Shown: positions 1 to 11,329, counted from the first letter of the stretch. The stretch: 32,997 bases of DNA from Haplomitrium mnioides (GCA_049999725.1 JBNGIS010018127.1:39877-72873); one strand, 5' to 3'. Notes: generated by a model not told the origin, from the letters alone. A program made the numbers and translations.

Positions 1-340
1 GTTGGTCCACCTCCAAATGTGGGATCTGCCTTCACATGTGAGTCCACCTGAGTAGTCTGAGCCTCTAGAGCCTCCTGCTCAACGATTCCCAACACTCCTC
101 AGCCCACCTCCACCTTGCGATGGCCTTCCCTCATGAGTACACCCACCTCACCAGAGGTCTCACCAGAATTCTCTCCTCTGTCTCATGTTGCTCTTCCTGC
201 ACAAAACTATCGGTCCTTCCAACAACAAAGTAAGGACCCCTTTATCCCCCTTGCGCGAATTATACCTTTTTGCTTTTCACCCACCTTGCGATTTGGATTA
301 TTGCTGGCTTGAGATGCTGGTCGGTGGAAATTTGGCATAG
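1..340. other. No assignable gene
   Basis: Mixed-composition sequence. A minus-strand frame is open from about position 98 to the left edge and reads as a Gln/Glu/Thr-rich stretch, so the end of a gene lying to the left cannot be excluded. It matches no family I recognise. Short plus-strand frames here have no start context or conserved motif. Confidence 0.3.
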
Positions 341-820
341 ATTCGAAAGAGACTGGCGCAGATCGTAGAATGCAACTTTCGGCGCAAATTCGATGTGAAT
401 TCCAAGGGATCGGGTAAATTCTGCAAGGCGACAGAGCTCGGTGCAGATCTAATGTGAATTTCGAGGTTCGTTCTAAAATGGCTCATCGATCCTCGAAGCA
501 CCACGTTTCCGCAAGTTCGCGTACACTCCGAAAAAGCCCACGGGCTCTCTTGTAGCGCCCGGTTTCCGCTGAGATCCAATATTCCCGAGGAATCTGTAAG
601 ATTCCCGCTGGTGCTCGGAGTCCCGTTAAATGCCATGTAATCCGTTGATGCCAAGATGCCCGCAGAATCTGTAGATTCCCGTAGATTCCTGAGTCCCGTG
701 GAGGTGCCATGTTTCCACTGTGGCGTCGTCCGACGCCGCTCCGCAGAGGGGTAGGCGGACCGTTGCGCTGACCGCCCGTTGACCCGCTGATTTTCGCAGC
801 TGCCATGTCATCCGCAAGGC
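340..820. repeat. Degenerate short repeats, about 59 and 73-75 bp spacing
   Basis: Two blocks beginning GGCGCAAATTCGATGTGAAT (381) and GGTGCAGATCTAATGTGAAT (440) are diverged copies 59 bp apart. Further on, GAATCTGTA followed by GATTCCC occurs at 590 and 665. TGCCATGT followed by ATCCG or a variant occurs near 631, 704 and 801. Copies are strongly diverged, so this is an old tandem region. The minus-strand frames across it overlap in several phases and look like by-products of the repeat. Confidence 0.5.
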
Positions 821-879
821 CTTGACCCTCTGTATAAGAACTATGAAGACTTCCATTTTTTTTCCCCCGTTGGATCGGT

Positions 880-1575
880 GATGCATCCTGTTTTTGGCAC
901 CACTTCTTCTTCTGTCAAATCTGCGCTAGATCACCTTTTTGACATTTTTGGTTCTCCTAGGGTCGGATCTAAGATTTGTTATCGTTTCGGTAGCTCTTTT
1001 CTTGTTTCTTCTTTGTCGAACCTGTGATAGATCACCATTTCCGCGTTGCTTTCTTCTCCCGGTCTGTTGATAAATCGTTATTTCAGCATGTCTTTCTTCC
1101 TATACTGGAGCTGCGCTCTATCCTTGTTTCGGCAACCATTGTTAGCCCACTTCGGAACCCTGTTAGGTGGACTCTCTACTTAGGGAGATCAATCGGAACC
1201 ATATTAATTGGGGTGCCCCACAACAGAAGGCAGATAGGAACCCCCTTAAGTGGGCTCCGCCTTCGATTTATTGCCCTTTCGGCTCCATGTTCTCTTTCCG
1301 GCCAGATCTTTGATTTATCCATGTTTCGATACTTGGATCTCCTTTTGGGCTGGATTGTCGATAAGTCACCTTTTTGGCCTCTATGTTCTTCCTCTGCTGA
1401 ATCATTGATATGTTTTCATTTTGGTACCCTCATTTTTCTCCCAATCGATTCTTTGACATATCCCTATTTCGACACCTTCTTTCCTTTCTATCCAGACCGT
1501 CGATATGTGATTGTTTCGGCACCTTGTTCTTTAAGTGAAACCTCGTCTTATCTTCATTTCAGCATCTTCCCTTGA
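880..1575. repeat. Degenerate minisatellite, period about 47 bp
   Basis: A core resembling GATAAATCACCTTTTCGGCA recurs near 880, 925, 973, 1026, 1069, 1115, then 1265, 1312, 1360, 1407, 1455, 1502 and 1545. Intervals are 43-53 bp and most are 47-48. The run is interrupted at about 1,140-1,264 by unrelated sequence. A further copy lies at 1,772. A long open frame at 1,024-1,575 encodes only the low-complexity repeat translation and is not treated as a gene. Confidence 0.7.
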
Positions 1576-1960
1576 TATAGGAACCCTTGAGAGGCTCCTT
1601 CTCTTCACTAAGATGTCAAAAAGTTTTATGTAAGAACATTGAAGAAGGCTTATTTACCTGACTTGTCGAGAAGTTTGTTGTAAGAACTAAGAGATCCGTA
1701 GATTCCTTTCAAACTTTCTGAAGATACCCAATTCGAACTTTCCCAATTACCTCCCTATCGTCCGAATCTTTGATAAATCACCTTTCTGTCCGATTAATTA
1801 ATCCGCTTTGGAATCCCTCTTAACCAGTCCTCCCCACATCGGAAGACGAATAAGAACCACATTAAACCGGGGATTCTACTTCGGATCCCCACACGGACCC
1901 TCAAAACGGAACCCCTTTAACCAGGGTGCCCCACATAGGAAGGCAAAGTTCCGAAGCCTT
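1195..1960. repeat. Diverged repeat pair with a GGGTGCCCCACA core
   Basis: Two stretches share the order GGAACC, TTAA, GGGTGCCCCACA and then GAAGGCA or a close variant, near 1,197-1,245 and near 1,905-1,950. The first sits inside the gap of the 47-bp minisatellite, so it may be a separate insertion. No coding content is recognised between them. Confidence 0.4.
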
Positions 1961-2835
1961 CTTCCCGGACCACGGACTCCCGCTCGCTTCCAAATCTTAC
2001 TTATCCCTTTACAACTTCAATTCCTTCCGATTCCAATTATTCCGCAAAGCAGAATTCCATCGCCCACTTCCTCACTGATCCGATTGATTTCCACTTTATT
2101 CCAAATGCTCTTCATTCTTCTTTCACTTCGATTTCTTCGCAATATAATTCCTCCTTTTGCAGCTCATCACTTTGCAGCAGGAGCATTTCCGCACCAGGTA
2201 CTTATGCAGATCTATCCGCAGCATCGCCTCAATTCTCCATAGATTAATTTCCCCAAGCACCTTCGTTCGTCATCAGAAAACTTCGTGCCACCGAGCCTTC
2301 CTCTTAACCAATCCATTGAACATTCCTTCGCAAGAATTCGCTTTGCAGATTTTATTCCTTAAATTTTACGACATTCGATTCCTTCAAAAGCCTTCAACAC
2401 TGATCAATCTTACCTTTCATTTGTAGAGCTTCCATTTTGTATCGGATCATTACAAATCATCTCCTCCTTTGCACAGCAACCGATCATCCTTCAGATTCAA
2501 TTAATTTCCCTTACTCATAGCTGATCGATTCCGAAAATCTCTTCCTCATCTTCGGATTCCTCATATTGATCCAAACACTCGTGGCTCCCTTGAATGCTTC
2601 GTAGCAAGTGGCCTTCCCCAGTCACCTCCAGATATCCCATAAGTCTTCTGTTATAAGTCACAAACACTATATAAACACTTGACACTAATCTACATTTGAG
2701 AGGCAGCCCCACAGGGGTGTAAGGCCACCACTTAACTTCCTGCCCCTGGACGGATCTAGTTTAGAGCACAACAGGGCAACTTGTCCTTCGATACACTTCG
2801 ACTGGATCCTGGGCAAGATGTCCATCAACAAACAA
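1961..2835. other. No recognisable gene
   Basis: Pyrimidine-rich plus-strand sequence gives long but compositionally biased frames rich in Leu, Ile, Pro and Ser. A TATATAA-like stretch lies near 2,670. I see no conserved domain, RNA gene or element boundary. Confidence 0.3.
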
Positions 2836-2854
2836 AATAGATAGATAGATAGGG
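2836..2854. repeat. ATAG microsatellite
   Basis: About four and a half tandem copies of ATAG. Confidence 0.85.
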
Positions 2855-5607
2855 GCTAGCCTTGGCCCTCAACACCTAGATTAGTTTTACCACAAAAATA
2901 TATCTTTTCTTTTTCTTCTTCTTCCCTGAAAAAGAAATCAACTTCCTCATCACCTAGCCTTTCCTGCTTTCCAATGATCTCCAAAATTTCCTCACAAGTA
3001 CTTATTTACATATTTTTACACTTTACACTCATTATACACAAACTGAAGCTTTACTACTTCCCTCTCACTCCACTACTCAAAAGAGACCACCTTCAAGTAG
3101 TTTATGACCTTTTGTCAGGAACTATGCTCCCACAGGGAAGTATAACTGTGAAAAGTTCAAATAGGTATCACGTACATGGAGGGCCACCTATTAAAAAGGA
3201 ATAAGAAGAAAGAAACCTAAAAGTACAAATGAATTCCCTTAATAAATCTAAAGAAGGAAAAAAGTAAAAAAGCCAAAGGGACTCTCTAAATTCAGCTGGG
3301 TAAAGTGGCGCTGGCCCAAAACTGGGGAAGACCGTCGTTAGGGCTTAAACTAAAGATAGTAGATTTGCTAGTTAATACCCTAATACGTATGGCCAACAGG
3401 TTGGAGCCTTAAAATTGGACCATTATGATTAGTCAACCTTGACTAACATTAGAAATTAAAGTTAAAATGCAGGTGGGCGCCAAGGCAAATACGTCAGGCC
3501 ATTAAATGAGGTTATCTTCCTCTCTCCTAGGGATATACCTGATCATCCTTTGTATTGTTTTCTTTTTTCCATCGGGTTGGAGCAAGCGGAGTTGCGGAGT
3601 GAGGCTGTGGATGTATATGGGCAAAGCGAGTGTGGGTTTGTGCAAGGATTTTTGGACAAGGAGGTGACTTCCAACAAAAGAGCGGAGGACTCTAGTTGAT
3701 GAAGGAGACTCTCATCATTTTTCTTTGGCACATGCTTTCACTTCTTCAGTGGCTACACTTATGATTTTCAGACCAGCCCGCATTTTTTGCTTGAGAAGGC
3801 AATTAAGGATGATCTCCCCTTTGGAGCAAGGGAGGGTAAGCTCATGAGCATTTGAGTGAAGGAATTGCTAGGGCATTCCAGGCCAAAAGCTTGATTTTGG
3901 TGACAGTTCGTAGGGCCTGAAGAGTCCTGGTGAGGTATGCTCCCAGGGGAAGAGTAAGGAGACAAATTTCGGTAGCAAGGTGGAGTGGGTAACCGGTGTT
4001 TGAGAGGAGCATCTCTCTGGTGAGGGAGTAGAACATACACCTTCTGTGAGGTAGAAGTCAAACTCTTTTGACTAAACAAGTATGAGGAAATTGTGGTGGT
4101 ATTGGAAGAGGGGGCAGTCAGCAATCGAGGGCAACTGACGGATCTGAATACCAACGATTTTTTTTAGCAAAGGAGCAGCTCGTGGGGGCAGCAAGGAAGA
4201 CCAAAGCAATCAAGGGAGGACCTCTAGCCATTAGCAAGCCAAGGGCAACACCGACCGAAAGAAGGGGCATCACAATCACGTAGAATTCTTGATTTCGGGA
4301 ATTGGTAACACTGCACAAGGATTTCTTTCGGTTTTGTTGTCTTTGGGTGTGACTTTTCAGTATGTACAGATTCTGAACTCTGTAGATATGTTTAGGACGA
4401 GCTTGTGAAAACATCCAGAACTTTGCTAGAAAAAATCTGTTGTCATTTATTAGCATAGTTCACAATTCTGTATTTTTGGTAATTTAATTTCAGCGTAGGA
4501 GCAAGTAGGAGTGGAGATTAGGAACAGGTTTCAGTTCCTGGAACTCTGTAATTACAGAGCTGGGCCTGGTCCCAACTAGTAGGCAGAATAGTACTTGTAC
4601 ACCGAATCTAGCCACCTCCACTAGGTGTTGAGAAGGAATAAAGTGGAGCAAAAGCCCAATTTCGGTAAATTCAAAACTCTATTTAGGCCTGAATCAGTTG
4701 CCTGTGAATAGTAAACCAAGGAGGGGTGCCCAAACCTAAACCAAATCCAGCCCAACACCCTCATCATCATCTTCACCAAGTAGTCATCCATGGATCTTCC
4801 TCATTAAGCAATGACAACACTTGATCTTCCCCCGCATCTCCACAATTCTCCATCAAATCTCAAGCACCAAAGAACACAAGCTGCGACGGGGGGCCAAAAA
4901 TGGAGAAGACCCTCCTTAAATACCCCTTTAACCCTAGCTCTATTTTGTTTTTTATTTTCCATTTAACCTTGTCCGTTGATGCAGATCTTGTCCGTTGATT
5001 TAATGGCATTTCCTCTTGAGGCTTCATAGCTTAGGTTATATCATTAATTTAACATAAAATATTATTTCTTGTATTTCCTCTCAACTAATCACTCTTTTGA
5101 CAAAACGATTTTCACACAGACATACATAGTAGACACACATATACTTACAAAGGAGCTTCCTTGTGAGCCCATGTCTCATTTCTTTGTCACCTTGGCTTTC
5201 TTGTGAGTCGATGATACTGTTGGGACTTCTTGATACCTGTACTTGCAGAAACAATATAAAAATATGATTAAAATAATATGATGAAAGTTTTTCAAACTCG
5301 ATTCCTCTTTCTATGATGATGTCTACTGATGCTCTTTGTCGCCTTTCATACTCCCATTCTCTTCATTTTTGCGTTTTCTTCCTCTTTTCTGATGTCTCCA
5401 TATGTATCTCCAATTCACCTCTTCGGGCTTTACAGATCCCTCCGTTCAATCTTGAGCGTCTTGTGCAAAAAATGTAGCTTGGCTTTCCCTTTGGAGCTCC
5501 CAATGATGAACAGTGGCATCGTGGCAATGCACCAAACACACAAGAGGAAAAATGAACAAACAAAACAATGAAGTAGGCCATACATAGACATCACCAAAAC
5601 AAAACAA
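2855..5607. other. Intergenic or decayed repeat DNA
   Basis: Several medium-length frames occur on both strands, notably minus 3,543-4,456. They overlap in different phases, show no conserved motif and are not followed by related reading frames, so no gene is called. The 3' LTR of the neighbouring Ty3/gypsy element should lie here but could not be recognised: no second copy of the sequence that begins at 16,257 was seen. Pyrimidine-rich DNA at about 5,353-5,392 could be the complement of its polypurine tract. Confidence 0.35.
3311..4918. repeat. Imperfect direct repeat pair, 1.58 kb apart
   Basis: About 27 bases at 3,313-3,339 (starting GGCCCAAAACTGGGGAAGAC) match 4,892-4,918 (starting GGCCAAAAATGGAGAAGACC) with a few differences. 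The copies are in the same orientation. Flanking similarity is weak, so these may be short remnants of LTRs or chance-preserved pieces of an older repeat. Confidence 0.35.
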
Positions 5608-5610
5608 TTA

Positions 5611-6540
5611 CACAAAACATAACTTCACATGATTGGCATTCACAAGAGTAGCAAAAGCAGTACCATCTAACGTAGAAAAACTCAAATAGCCATGATCATG
5701 AACTGCGGTTACTTTGTATGGCCTAGACCAATGTGATGTAAACTTAGGTGCAAACTTCATGAATCTCAAATCAAAAACCAAAACGAGGTCATTAACCTCA
5801 AACATCCTCAATTTAATTTTCTTATCATGAGTAAGCTTTGTGCGATGCTGATATGAAAATTGTGGATCTGAGGCTTGAATAGGATCTTCTTGCAAGTTTT
5901 CTAAAGTCACAAGACGATGTTGTAAGAACTCCAAGGGTTCCAGACAGTTCGTAATAGCAACTCGCAAAGAAGGTACTTGAATCTTAATAGGAAACACAGC
6001 CTCTTACCTATATACCAAATGAAACGGTGTAAATCCTATAACAACTTTTGTCATTGAGCAATGATATGGGGCAGATATATGGTGACGTATCGAATATAAG
6101 GTCGTAAAGACTTCAATGACCTCATTAAGAAAATGAGTACCACGATCACTAACTAGGTCTAATAGACAACCAAATCGGGTCAAAACGTGTAAATATAAAA
6201 AAGGAAGCTACGGAAATGGCATTATCAACAAGAAGTGTTATCGCTTCCACCCATTTTGTGACATAGTCGGTCATTGCAAGAATATACTCGTTTCTCTGTG
6301 AATGAGATGGTGGAACAATGAGACCAATAAAATCTAGTCCCCATTTTTCAAATGCAGACAATGGAAGAATCTGTACCAATGGCATTTCCAGATCATGTGT
6401 AGGCTTCTCAGTATGCTAGCATGCATCACAAGCACGAGCAAATTTATGAGACTTTGCAAACAAGGTAGGCCACCAATAGCCTGAACAAAGCACTTTTCGG
6501 GTTGTAGTCTTCTCAACAAAATGTCCTCCATATGAAGAGG
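5611..6540 (-). pseudogene. Ty3/gypsy integrase remnant
   Basis: This is the C-terminal part of pol. In reading order there is a zinc-binding remnant (GGHF, then GYWWP, then CDAC followed by TAG), the core with the first catalytic Asp in WGLDFIG, the second in SDRGTHF (about 6,110-6,130), and a C-terminal domain with a degenerate GPY motif (SRPYKV) ending at the stop near 5,611. Between HHISAPYHC and the conserved TPFHLVY stretch, the segment that should carry the catalytic Glu is missing; the junction is near 6,050-6,065. Further breaks are a frameshift near 6,165 and a TAA just before the C-terminal domain. In the family this enzyme inserts the element cDNA into the genome; this copy is inactive. 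Confidence 0.85.
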
Positions 6541-6605
6541 TGTGGTAGCCTTATAACAATTGTGTGGTTTGCGATGGCATCAAACATCTTTATAGCACTC
6601 CATCC

Positions 6606-6675
6606 ATACCCATGCAGTATAAAATACCCGAAAGGATCGTATACCCATGCAGTATAAAATAACCGAAAGGATCGT
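6606..6675. repeat. 35-bp tandem duplication inside pol
   Basis: Positions 6,606-6,640 and 6,641-6,675 both begin ATACCCATGCAGTATAAAAT and differ at one base. Because 35 is not a multiple of three, the duplication shifts the pol frame. The near identity suggests it arose after the element had already begun to decay. Confidence 0.9.
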
Positions 6676-6849
6676 ATAAGGACCAGCCAACCTTCTGAAG
6701 GCTTGTGCTAATCTGACTTCACATATGGTGGAAGTATGCTAGTAGTAAGATAAGAAATCACATGACTGTACCAAGGATGGGCAACCAATTGTAGATAAGA
6801 AGGTTCTAGGCTAACTTCTGTCATAAGTAAATGAGAGACTTGAGAAACC

Positions 6850-7550
6850 CAGAGATCTAGAAAACTATCATCCAAGGAGTCTGGCTCAGGATTACCTAGA
6901 ATGTGTGATAATATTTCACAATTTCCATGCTTGGTTCCTGGACGTACTTGTAGTTGGAAGTTAAATTTTTGGAGAAGAAGAACCCATCACGCTAAACATC
7001 TAGTAAGAACAGGTTTATTGATAATGTGCTTCAAGGAATCGTGATCTACAATGAAAGTGAATGGATAGCCTAAAAGGTAGTGTCAAAATTTTTGAACTAC
7101 ATAAATCAGTCCAAGGGCTTCACGGTCAGTCACATTGTAGTTTCTTTTGGCCATGCTTAGTCGGCGTCTAGCGTAATAGATTGGACGTTCTTTTCTGTCT
7201 TGGATTTGTGCCAATATTGCACCTATGGTAGTAGCAAAAGTATCTACCATAACTAGAAATGGAATGGTCCAATCAATAGGAGCAAGAAAAGGTAACAAAG
7301 CTAAGACGTCTTTCAAGACTTGAAAAGCATGCTGACACTCTTCCGACGAAACAAAAGGAATGGTATGCCTTGTTAATTGATACAAAGTAGTGGCTATTGT
7401 GGCATAGTTGAAGCAATAACTTCATAAGTATATTGATTTGCCAAGAAAATGTTGTAACTACTTGACTGTAGTAGGTGTTGGCAAAGAAAGGATAATGCCT
7501 ACTTTAGCTGTATCTGGGTGTAGAACTTTTTTTTGAAATAATGTTCTTGA
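6850..7550 (-). pseudogene. Ty3/gypsy RNase H and connection remnant
   Basis: The piece resumes pol on the far side of the nested insertion. It begins with the end of the reverse transcriptase (LHPDTAKVG, then LSLPTPTTVK) and runs into RNase H. Visible motifs are the strand with the first acidic residue (VMVDTFATTIGAIL), IYYARRRLSMAKRNY, the TDREAL helix and VDHDSLKHI, which together carry the expected acidic residues. The line breaks at TGA where the family has Arg (before HYLLGYPF), again at TGA near 6,990, and by frameshift within an A-run near 7,530. It ends in the N/LS connection region near HGNCEILSHI. Confidence 0.85.
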
Positions 7551-7565
7551 AGTACTGTTAGGGTA

Positions 7566-7596
7566 AGCGCAGGGCATAGGGGATAAACCCTGCGCT
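7566..7596. repeat. Terminal hairpin 1 of the nested element
   Basis: AGCGCAGGG (7,566-7,574) pairs with CCCTGCGCT (7,588-7,596) around a 13-base loop, and is followed by GTTCTG. Confidence 0.75.
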
Positions 7597-7630
7597 GTTC
7601 TGAAAACTAAATGCTTGGTACCACTGCTTG

Positions 7631-7669
7631 GAACAGAGCAAGGCAAAAGGGAGGAGCCTTGCTCTGTTC
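7631..7669. repeat. Terminal hairpin 2 of the nested element
   Basis: GAACAGAGCAAGGC (7,631-7,644) pairs perfectly with GCCTTGCTCTGTTC (7,656-7,669) around an 11-base loop. Like hairpin 1, its right arm runs into GTTCTG, so the two may be related sequences. Confidence 0.8.
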
Positions 7670-7739
7670 TGTAACTCACTGACAGGTAATCAGACATACA
7701 AACAACACATATATAAACACCATACAGAAACAAATGAGA

Positions 7740-8789
7740 GAGAAGGTTGAGTGAAATACAAATAACATGACACGTGCTGAAAAGGGAATCAATTTATCTT
7801 TATCTCTTTCGGGTGTCGTACTCCAATGTCAAAATCCACATCTACAATACTGCAATCTGCTCAACTACTACTCAATATCACTACCATCAATATCTCCCTA
7901 ACTCCATATCTCTGAAAATCCATATTACTTACTACTTCAGATGCACTCCGTGCGGTCTTCACCTTGTGGAGTCAACACAAGGCTTCCAACCTTCCAGCCT
8001 CATCATGTATGGCAGTGACAAGCTACCACAACTCCCTGCTGGTGTCATCAGTTCCCGACAGCAGGTTTTGATCGTCAATCTTCATGCTGAGTTTCTGCCA
8101 CTCTCCGGAGGTAACGGGAAAACTCAGCCATGATGATGTCTTGCACTTCACTCACCTTCCTCTCTACTACAACTCAACAAATAACAGCCCACTGAACAAA
8201 CACTTTGGCAACTCCACAGCCAAGGGTCAGACACCCTTTTTGGATTTCTGATCTCCCTGCAACCTACAACAAACTCACGTATGCAGCCTTGGCCCGATTT
8301 CTCTCTCTTCTTTTGTTTTTTTTCTGATCTCCATTTCTGGCCAAACCTGCAACAAACACACTCCCATAACAGAAATACTTCACAATCCCTTACCATCCTC
8401 TTTCTTACCCTTGCTGGCTGCAGAACAGAGTCTTCAACTTTGCTGCCACGTGAATGTCACCCTACATCTCTGTCCTCCCGACCATATTTATCAGCTTTCA
8501 CTCTCACTTCTCTTATCTTAGTCCTCTTCTTCACGATCTTCAACTTCTGGTGTCACTTCTTGCTCTTCTATTTCTGCAATCAAATTTTCTCCGTGCAATC
8601 AATTTCCAACAGCCTTGCTGTGTTTCCTTGTGCATTGACCTGCCATTGCTGTTGCTTGACACTTGGGCCACCAAAACATTGCAACTCTTCTCAACTGTTG
8701 TTATCAAGACTTTGGCTGCATTCGCATCTTCGTTAGGAGATTGTGCAAGAAAGGGAGCTTTCGAGGTTCCCATATCAGCAGTGTCCACC
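7740..8789. other. Interior of nested element, no recognisable gene
   Basis: Frames on both strands (for example plus 8,281-8,813, minus 8,148-8,396 and 8,540-8,788) are short, overlap and are biased in composition. The minus frame 8,540-8,788 lies directly downstream of the coiled-coil remnant and may be its tail, but has no motif I can name. Confidence 0.3.
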
Positions 8790-9106
8790 TTGGCAAAGAG
8801 ACTTTTTCTCTAGATTTTCAAAAGATGTATGAGCTGCTTCAACTGCTTTCACAGCCCCTCCAAGCTCTGAAACCACCTTTCTCATCTCTGAGTGCAATCT
8901 CGCAACTTTTCAACTTTCTGCCGCAACTTGGTTTACTCCTCAACATGTTTCTTTGCTACCTCTGCACGCTGGCGTTCTTTCTCACACTCTTGACAGAGTA
9001 TCTCATTGACTTGCAACACACTTCCCATAGCTTCCAATTATCTTTGAGCATTGTAATGGCCTGTCGCAGCTTCCCTCTTCCAGCTGCACTTTTCTCCAAC
9101 TTGTCA
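8790..9106 (-). pseudogene. Broken coiled-coil protein fragment
   Basis: Three consecutive minus-strand stretches in different frames have heptad-like, charged composition: DKLEKSAAGRGKLRQAITML, then QECEKERQRAEVAKKHVEE (ended by TAA) continuing TKLRQKVEKLRDCT, then MRKVVSELGGAVKAVEAAHT and FENLEKKSL. The pattern is that of one helical protein broken by frameshifts. I cannot name the family. It may be a host gene piece picked up by the element or part of the element's own gene. Confidence 0.4.
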
Positions 9107-10490
9107 ATATACTGCTTGCAACAAGGACCCTTTGGTACCCCTCAAATGTGATTTTCCAGGTCCCTCATTTCTAACAGATTTTACAAGCTTGTGGGAATGA
9201 TCCGACTTTTCTACAGAATGAATCCCTGGGTCATTTGCAACTGACTTGTGATGGCTAGATTGCAAAGGTGTCGCAGAGGACACTGTGAAAACAAGGCAAC
9301 GGATATCTGATGAACAAGTTAATGCTGCAGGAGTGGGCAATGATGATGACAGAGCGTGCAGTGATGTCAAAGGATCAACAACTTTGGCTCAGGACTCCTG
9401 CACCTTTCTTTTCTTTCTTCTTCCTTAAGGTAGATATCTTACCATGGTCATGGCTAGCACAAAATTCAAATGAACTACTTCAAGTAGAAGAGGAAAACCC
9501 TTGAGGAACCTGTTGGCACTCTCCAAATTCAGGCATCTGAGTTGCAGCATTGGAGTTCACATCAGCATTGAAGAATGCTCCTCACAAGCTGCCTTCAGTT
9601 CTGCCCCCATCTCTGTTCTACAGCCTTCACACAACCATTGATAACATAAAGACAACACTCTCTTTTCTCCTGAATTTACACCCTCACAATCTTCCTCCCC
9701 CGATGCATTGCTCAATTCAATACCTCACTCGCAAATAGAAATGTCAAGCCTGCTTTGACAAAAGAAATTCTTTCATAGTTGCTCCAATGAAGAGCTGCCT
9801 GCTTGGCTTGCATGGATTTCATATTTCATGCCTCTGTTTTGATAAATTAAAATCTTGGAGTGCTGCAATCCTGCCTTGGTCGAAGGTCCTTTGGCTCACA
9901 AAACTTTTGTTGCAGCTTTCACACTCTGATCTGCTCCTGAACACACTTTAGAGTGCCATATTTTCATTTCTGCTCCAAATCCCCACAAATTACTTGCGTT
10001 GGAAGCGCCTTTAGCAGAGCTTTCCAACAAGCCAAAGTTTGTTCAATTCTGAGCAGAACTCAACATTCAAAGAATTAGATTACTGCGAAGGGGTCAAGCA
10101 GTTGTATGCAGCCCAAAGAATGCCATCACCTAGCCATCCAATGCTTATGCCCTACCATACCTTCGACGAAATCACACGGCTGATTTTCTTTGCTCTCACT
10201 CGACCAGAACCCAACACCTAATCACTCAACCATCTTATCATCCTCCTTGTTGTGCTCCCAAAGTACCATTGGTGCTATGTTTGATGATGTTTCTTGTTGC
10301 AGCCCAGCAAGACTACCCTATTCCTTATTTGATCTCCTTCTGCTCAACATAACCATTGCTCAACTGCGTACAACATGGCTGCCCTTCACGAATTCTCTTC
10401 CAACACTCAACCCATCACCCCGTCTCCAAGTTCAAATAGAGCTTCCCTGAAATCTACTCCATGAAGGTCAGCTCTGCTCTGCAACATCAC
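9107..10490. other. Interior of nested element, no recognisable gene
   Basis: If the pogo-like remnant to the right were full length, its DDE catalytic domain would lie here on the minus strand. I could not find its Asp motifs in any frame, so it is deleted or decayed beyond recognition by eye. Remaining frames are short and unconvincing. Confidence 0.35.
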
Positions 10491-10934
10491 CTATTGACAT
10501 GATGCTTGCATTTCAATTGAACCAGCATCATCATTCAAGGGTTTCTGGAATGGACCTCTGCTCGATTCACAAATTTCCACTTTCAGCCACCCATCACTCG
10601 CTTTAAACACATCTTCACTGATACCGCTATCCATAGCTAACTGCTTTGCCTTCTGTCGCAAATGCGCATCCATGACCGTCTTGTTAGACTCTCTTTTCTC
10701 ACAAAACCAAGTGAACAATGCAGTCTCGAGGGTTAAGAAGGGTGTAAATCTTTGCTTCTTCCTCTTGTCCTTTTCTTTGAGAATCTTTGTGATAGTCGAG
10801 CGTCCAACTTGCAGCTTCGAAGATTGCTCAAAAGTTCTCTAGATTTCATCATGTGACATAGATGGGTTGTTTTGGTGTAATCTGCATATTTCCTGCTTTT
10901 GAGCCCCATTGAGCTGAACTCGATTTGGAGTTTT
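10491..10934 (-). pseudogene. CENP-B/pogo-type transposase DNA-binding region, remnant
   Basis: Two helix-turn-helix units in the order seen in CENP-B and pogo/Tc5-type transposases. The first (10,739-10,934) reads QKQEICRLHQNNPSMSHDEI, then a TAG, then VGRSTITKILKEKDKR. The second (10,491-10,718) reads LFTWFCEKRESNKTV, LRQKAKQLA, then FKASDGWLK. In the family these bind the element ends or host DNA. A frameshift separates the two units and the DDE catalytic domain that should follow is not recognisable. It may be the former transposase of the nested element, or a captured piece of another one. Confidence 0.75.
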
Positions 10935-11329
10935 TTACTACCGTCTCCCCATGACTCGTGAGGTTGCCACCACAATCAAGGAAAAATTGAATCACTATTT
11001 CTTCTTTCTCAAAACTCTTCCACCACCAACAAACAAAGAACCTCCCTTATGATGCGAAAATCAGGCGCATCAAGAAACCTCGAGTCTAAAATGTTGCTTT
11101 TTCTGCCCGTCCAACCCTTTCTTCCTTGCAACAAAGAAGGCCTACCTGGGGGGCAGAGAAGCACAGTCGGTGCCATTTCGCTCTTCCTTTTTCAAGCACG
11201 CCCTCCTTCTCGCTCATTTCCTTCTTGGACGAGGTTGCCGCTTGCTCAATGCCCCTGTCAATGTGAAGCACTATGGCAGTGATAGCCTACCCAGGTTGCA
11301 AAGAAGAAGACGTCGGGGCAATGTTGTCT
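10935..11329. other. Interior of nested element; possible eEF2 tail
   Basis: Minus-strand positions near 11,250 read IVLHIDRGIE, which could be a decayed continuation of the eEF2 fragment (family VLTVNKMDRxFLEL). Nothing else is recognised. Confidence 0.3.

Noticed and set aside
1024-1575. Long plus-strand open frame of 183 codons
   Set aside because: It coincides with the 47-bp minisatellite, and its composition is that of the repeat; no conserved motif.
3543-4456. Several overlapping minus-strand frames, Ser/Pro/Leu-rich
   Set aside because: They lie in different phases without conserved motifs or splice signals linking them.
5219-5300. TGTTGGGACTTC as the start of the missing 3' LTR
   Set aside because: Only the first few bases agree with the LTR start at 16,257; the following sequence does not match.
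8281-9151. Plus-strand frames of 120-160 codons in the nested element
   Set aside because: They are the complement of A/G-rich minus-strand coding remnants (coiled-coil region) and are dominated by Leu, Ser, Phe and Cys.
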